The position numbers and the translations under genes are program-made. Shown here piece after piece: positions 60,804-64,000 of a DNA stretch of 64,000 bases (its first letter is position 1; every line of letters starts with the position of its first letter). The notes beneath the pieces were generated by a model. That model saw only the letters and a list, made by a program, of their open reading frames with translations, was not told the origin of the DNA and searched no databases. The stretch comes from Streptomyces tagetis (lineage in GTDB: Bacteria > Actinomycetota > Actinomycetes > Streptomycetales > Streptomycetaceae): NCBI RefSeq assembly GCF_018069565.1, contig NZ_JAGPNL010000008.1, forward strand, positions 184,420 to 248,419, in the 5' to 3' direction.

Positions 60804-61868
60804 ATGTCGGCTGTTCACGAGTCCAGACGAAAGCGCAGGCGAACGGTGGCAGGCAGCAGCACCCGTCCCACGAGCCGGGACGTCGCCCGGGTCGCCGGCG
60901 TGTCCCAGGCGGCGGTCTCCCTGGTGCTCGGCGACAAGTGGCGCGGGCGGGTCTCGGAGCCCACCGCACGGCGGGTCCGGGAGGCGGCGCGGGAACTGGG
61001 CTACCGCCCGAACCTCGCCGCCCGCAATCTGCGCCTGGGCCGCACCCGTACGGTGCTCCTGGTCGTACCGGCGCTGACCACGGAGTTCTTCGCGGGCGTC
61101 TACACGGGCGCCGCCCGCATCGCGGCGGAGCACGGCTTCGGCGTGGTCCTCTACCCGTCCCCGGAGGGCGTCGGCCCGGCCAAGGACCCCTTCGCCTCGG
61201 CGCCGGCGGCCCTGGACGGCGTCATCGCCTCCTCGATGGCCGCCGACGCGCTCAGCGCGATCCGCGGCGACCAGCTCCCGCTGGTGATGCTGGACAGCGA
61301 CCCCGAGGGCAGCCTCGGCGCGGCGACGGTCAACCTGGACATCGCGGACGGCATCCGCCAGGTCGCGGACCACCTGCTGGAGCTGGGCCACCGCCGTTTC
61401 CTGCACCTGGCGGCGGACATCCCGTCCTGGACCTTCGAGGTCCGCGCCGACGCCCTGGCCGCCCGTCTCGCGGCCGTGCCGGACAGCGCCCTGCGCACGG
61501 TCCGGGCCCCGATCTCCATCGAGGGCGCGCGCAGGGTTGCCGAGGAGGCCCTGCGCGACCCGGAGTACCGTCCCACGGCGCTGGTCTGCGACGACGACAA
61601 ACTGGCGGCCGGCGCCTACAAGGCGGCCCGGCGCGCGGGCCTGCGCATCCCGGACGACCTCTCGGTCACGGGCCTGGACGACCTGGGCCTGGCGACCGCC
61701 ATCGACCCGGAGCTGACCACGGTCCGCCTGGACGCCGAGCGCTTCGGGGAACGCGGCATGCGCGCCCTCCTGGCCGTCCTGGAGGGCGTCGCCCCGCAGG
61801 AGGGCGACATCCCCGTCACCCTCATCCCCCGGGCCTCCACGGCCCCGCCGCCGCGGCCCCGGCCGTAG
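60804..61868 (+). CDS. LacI-family transcriptional regulator
   Basis: This 354-residue repressor has the LacI helix-turn-helix (TSRDVARVAGVSQAAVSLVL, hinge helix NLAARNLRLGRT) and a periplasmic-binding-like sensor domain. The first 22 residues are a Ser/Arg-rich extension. ATG 60804; GTG 60846 is a possible shorter start. It likely controls itself and the divergent MFS gene; the sugar or metabolite sensed is unknown. The stop is the first base of a terminator stem. Confidence 0.92.
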   Translation: MSAVHESRRKRRRTVAGSSTRPTSRDVARVAGVSQAAVSLVLGDKWRGRVSEPTARRVREAARELGYRPNLAARNLRLGRTRTVLLVVPALTTEFFAGVYTGAARIAAEHGFGVVLYPSPEGVGPAKDPFASAPAALDGVIASSMAADALSAIRGDQLPLVMLDSDPEGSLGAATVNLDIADGIRQVADHLLELGHRRFLHLAADIPSWTFEVRADALAARLAAVPDSALRTVRAPISIEGARRVAEEALRDPEYRPTALVCDDDKLAAGAYKAARRAGLRIPDDLSVTGLDDLGLATAIDPELTTVRLDAERFGERGMRALLAVLEGVAPQEGDIPVTLIPRASTAPPPRPRP

Positions 61869-61894
61869 CCCCCGCCGAGGGCCCCGGCGGGGGC
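61868..61894. terminator. Bidirectional terminator between lacI and prcA
   Basis: GCCCCCGCCG (61868-61877) pairs with CGGCGGGGGC (61885-61894) around a 7-base loop. It begins at the last base of the LacI stop and serves both convergent transcripts. Confidence 0.8.
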
Positions 61895-61913
61895 CGCTGA
61901 CATCCCTCGGGGC

Positions 61914-62693
61914 CTACTCCTCGCCCGCGTCCTTCTCGCTCTCGGCGCCGGAACCGGCATCGGCATCGCCACCGGCCTCGGCGGAGGAGCCCGCCCCCGC
62001 CTCCAGCAGCCGCACGAGCTGCCCGCCCACGATCCGCTTGAACTTCCGCATCTGCGGCCGGGTCCGGTCCAGCACCGCCACCTCCAGCCGCTCGGCGGGG
62101 ATCTCCCGCTCGCTGCCGTTGGTGTCCCGCGACAGCGCCTGCACGGCCAGCCGCAGGGCCTCCGCGAGGGTCATGCCGTCCCGGTGGCGCTGGTCCAGGT
62201 AGCTGCTGATCTGCTCCGCGTTGCCGCCGACGGCGACGGACCCGTGCTCGTCCACGATGGAGCCGTCGTGCGGCAGCCGGTAGATCTGGTCGCCCTCGGG
62301 CCGCTCGCCGACCTCGGCGACGACCAGCTCGACCTCGTACGGCTTCTCCGCGGAGCTGGAGAAGATCGTGCCGAGGGTCTGCGCGTAGACGTTGGCCAGG
62401 CCGCGGGCGGTGACGTCGTCACGGTCGTAGGTGTAGCCGCGCAGGTCGGCGTAGCGGACGCCGCCGATGCGCAGGTTCTCGTACTCGTTGTACTTGCCGG
62501 CGGCGGCGAAGCCGATCCGGTCGTAGATCTCGCTGAACTTGTGCAGCGCGCGGGACGGGTTCTCGCCGACGAAGACGATGCCGTCGGCGTACTGCAGCAC
62601 CACGAGGCTGCGCCCGCGGGCGATGCCCTTGCGGGCGTACTCCGCGCGGTCGGCCATGGCCTGCTGGGGTGAGACATAGAACGGCGTCGACAC
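61914..62693 (-). CDS. prcA: Proteasome alpha subunit
   Basis: The 259-residue alpha subunit forms the gating rings of the 20S proteasome. It starts STPFYVSPQQAMADRAEYAR, followed by KGIARGRSLVVLQYADGIVF and GFAAAGKYNEYENLRIGG. It lacks the catalytic Thr. The C-terminal 25 residues are an acidic Ala/Gly-rich tail. GTG 62693 is 61 bp after prcB, so the two are co-transcribed. Confidence 0.98.
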   Translation of the reverse strand: MSTPFYVSPQQAMADRAEYARKGIARGRSLVVLQYADGIVFVGENPSRALHKFSEIYDRIGFAAAGKYNEYENLRIGGVRYADLRGYTYDRDDVTARGLANVYAQTLGTIFSSSAEKPYEVELVVAEVGERPEGDQIYRLPHDGSIVDEHGSVAVGGNAEQISSYLDQRHRDGMTLAEALRLAVQALSRDTNGSEREIPAERLEVAVLDRTRPQMRKFKRIVGGQLVRLLEAGAGSSAEAGGDADAGSGAESEKDAGEE

Positions 62694-62754
62694 CGGTTAT
62701 CCGTCCCTTTCTGTCGAAGTCACTGGACCACCTGTCACCATCGTGGGCCGCCGG

Positions 62755-63600
62755 TCACAGCAGCGCGGCCCGCGGGCCGTCGGGCTGCTCCAGGCGGCGC
62801 TCCAGCACCGACCGGGACAGCTCGGAGGACTCGTCCCCGGTCAGCCGGCGGAAGCCGTCCTCGGTGATCACAGTGATGATCGGGTAGATCCGGCGGGCGA
62901 CGTCGGGGCCGCCGGTCGCGGAGTCGTCGTCGGCCGCGTCGTAGAGGGCCTGGACCACGAGGGTCGTGGCCTGCTCCTCGGTGAGGTCGCCGTGGAAGAG
63001 CTTCTTCATGGCGCCGCGGGCGAAGACCGAGCCCGAGCCCGTGGCCGCGAAGTGGTGCTCCTCGGAGCGCCCGCCCGTGACGTCGTACGAGAAGATGCGG
63101 CCCTTGCCGCGGTCCACGTCGTAGCCGGCGAAGAGCGGCACCACCGCGAGGCCCTGCATGGCCATGCCGAGGTTGGAGCGGATCATGGTGGAGAGCCGGT
63201 TGGCCTTGCCCTCCAGGGAGAGCTGCGCGCCCTCGACCTTCTCGAAGTGCTCCAGTTCGAGCTGGAAGAGCTTGACCATCTCCACGGCCAGCCCGGCGGT
63301 GCCGGCGATGCCCACGGCCGAGTACTCGTCGGCCGGGAAGACCTTCTCGATGTCGCGCTGCGCGATGACGTTGCCCATGGTGGCGCGGCGGTCGCCGGCG
63401 AGCACCACGCCGCCGGGGAACGTCACGGCCACGATCGTGGTGCCGTGCGGCGCCTCGACCACGCCCTGCACCGGCGGGAGCCGGCGGTTGCCCGGGAGCA
63501 GCTCCGGCTGGTGCTCGCCGAGGAAGTCCATGAAGGAGGAGGACCCGGGCGTCAGGAAGGCAGATGGCAGACGCCCGGTGCTACGAGTGTTGGCTTCCAC
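62755..63600 (-). CDS. prcB: Proteasome beta subunit (Thr protease)
   Basis: The 281-residue precursor has a 53-residue propeptide that is removed between Gly53 and Thr54 (HG/TTIVAVTF), exposing the catalytic N-terminal Thr. The Asp and Lys of the active site are in GDRRATMGN and neighbouring blocks. GTSGTAG-like GIAGTAGLAVEM and ATGSGSVFARGAM follow. GTG 63600 has GGAAGGAACC upstream. It degrades pupylated proteins with PrcA and the Mpa/ARC ATPase, which is outside the window. Confidence 0.98.
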   Translation of the reverse strand: MEANTRSTGRLPSAFLTPGSSSFMDFLGEHQPELLPGNRRLPPVQGVVEAPHGTTIVAVTFPGGVVLAGDRRATMGNVIAQRDIEKVFPADEYSAVGIAGTAGLAVEMVKLFQLELEHFEKVEGAQLSLEGKANRLSTMIRSNLGMAMQGLAVVPLFAGYDVDRGKGRIFSYDVTGGRSEEHHFAATGSGSVFARGAMKKLFHGDLTEEQATTLVVQALYDAADDDSATGGPDVARRIYPIITVITEDGFRRLTGDESSELSRSVLERRLEQPDGPRAALL

Positions 63601-63775
63601 GCGGTTCCTTCCACATGTGCGGCAGCCCGCCGTCCCAGGTCGGGCCGATCCTTGAACTGCCCCAGCTCAGCGTCGTGACTGGAGCACGGTACGCCACGGA
63701 CCCTACCCGCGTCGCGGTGGTGATCCACCTACTCTGCGGGAACCCGGAAGGAACCCCGCGGCCCCCCGGCGAGGG

Positions 63776-63810
63776 CCGCGTGCGGCACGGGTCTCCCGCA
63801 CCGCACGCGG
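63776..63810 (-). terminator. Hairpin between pup and prcB
   Basis: CCGCGTGCGG (63776-63785) pairs perfectly with CCGCACGCGG (63801-63810), with an inner CGGG/CCCG stem and a 3-base loop. It lies in the 276-bp gap after pup. A TAGGGT -10-like hexamer for prcB sits at 63700-63705 on the minus strand, so prcBA may have its own promoter. Confidence 0.8.
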
Positions 63811-63876
63811 CGCCTCACGCTCCGCTCATCTGTCACTCGTCCGGCTCACGAACCTTCGAAACGAAGGTGGCCGCGC

Positions 63877-64000
63877 CTACTGTCCACCCTTTTGGACGAA
63901 GGACCGTACGAAGTCCTCCGCGTTCTCCTCCAGGACGTCGTCGATCTCGTCCAGGACGGAGTCGACGTCGTCGCTGAGCTTCTCCTGCCGCTCCTTGAGA
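63877..64000 (-). CDS. pup: Prokaryotic ubiquitin-like protein Pup (5' end outside window)
   Basis: The C-terminal 40 residues of Pup are present: LKERQEKLSDDVDSVLDEID, then DVLEENAEDFVRSFVQKGGQ and a TAG stop. The C-terminal Gly-Gly-Gln needs deamidation to Glu by Dop before PafA can ligate it. The acidic helix and the position before prcB confirm the assignment. Confidence 0.97.
   Translation of the reverse strand, partial: LKERQEKLSDDVDSVLDEIDDVLEENAEDFVRSFVQKGGQ

Noticed and set aside
63564..63977. Plus-strand frame MADARCYECW with an AGGAAGG site and a CxxC motif
   Set aside because: It is antisense to the prcB start and runs into pup. The Cys motif is the complement of coding sequence, and the C-terminal part is Arg/Pro low complexity. 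A conserved orthologue would reopen the case.

Overview
The window is about 73% G+C, most genes start with GTG or ATG at clear Shine-Dalgarno sites, and third codon positions are almost all G or C. Together with an argCJBDR operon, a conservon (cvn) operon, a Pup-proteasome locus and twin-arginine genes, this points to a Streptomyces chromosome. From memory, the gene order matches the conserved core of S. coelicolor from about SCO1573 to SCO1646. That correspondence is recalled, not computed.

Layout. (1) 1-1265: the 3' end of a gene for an extracytoplasmic FMN-binding protein with tandem, nearly identical domains, overlapping a gene for an ApbE flavin transferase. (2) 1303-6133, minus strand: the arginine operon argC-argJ-argB-argD-argR, with 4-bp overlaps at the first three junctions and a paired ARG-box-like operator before argC. 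(3) 6419-14001: an MFS exporter with a possible leader peptide and a TTA codon, several small conserved genes, a pseudo-histidine-phosphatase, a GHL10 glycosidase, a hydroxyacyl-CoA dehydrogenase, a Nudix hydrolase and a TPR regulator. (4) 14308-21955, minus strand: translation genes pheS-pheT and infC-rpmI-rplT, each block closed by a strong hairpin terminator, plus a PAS histidine kinase carrying a TTA codon and a SpoU methyltransferase. (5) 22240-31794: small conserved proteins, a beta-lactamase-fold protein, a mycosin protease translationally coupled to a giant disordered membrane protein with 42-residue repeats, a PLP-dependent aldolase/racemase-fold enzyme, a DUF2510 protein and a C26 glutamine hydrolase. 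(6) 31888-42098: a LysR/TDT transporter pair, a cupin regulator, a glycine-betaine ABC transporter with two fused binding domains, a 5'-3' exonuclease, an iron-regulated siderophore-interacting protein and an RluA-type pseudouridine synthase. (7) 42092-46702: the cvnABCDE conservon (rar/cvn9-like). (8) 47130-49162: an accessory-looking ketopantoate-reductase/TetR pair. (9) 49171-64000: a Mtr4-like helicase, tatA-tatC, the WYL regulators pafB-pafC, two FKBP isomerases, pafA, an MFS/LacI pair, prcB-prcA and the 3' end of pup.

How the parts work together. The right end is the protein-modification and proteasome module: Pup is ligated by PafA and degraded by PrcAB, while PafBC are related to mycobacterial DNA-damage activators. 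The centre is mostly translation and osmotic/iron homeostasis. Features that deserve attention are the two TTA (bldA-type) codons, the AUC start and attenuator of infC, the candidate leader before the MFS pump, the mycosin/repeat-protein pair outside any visible type VII locus, the catalytically stripped phosphatase, and tandem repeats that appear to have grown out of gene ends. No tRNA, rRNA, CRISPR array or insertion sequence was seen.
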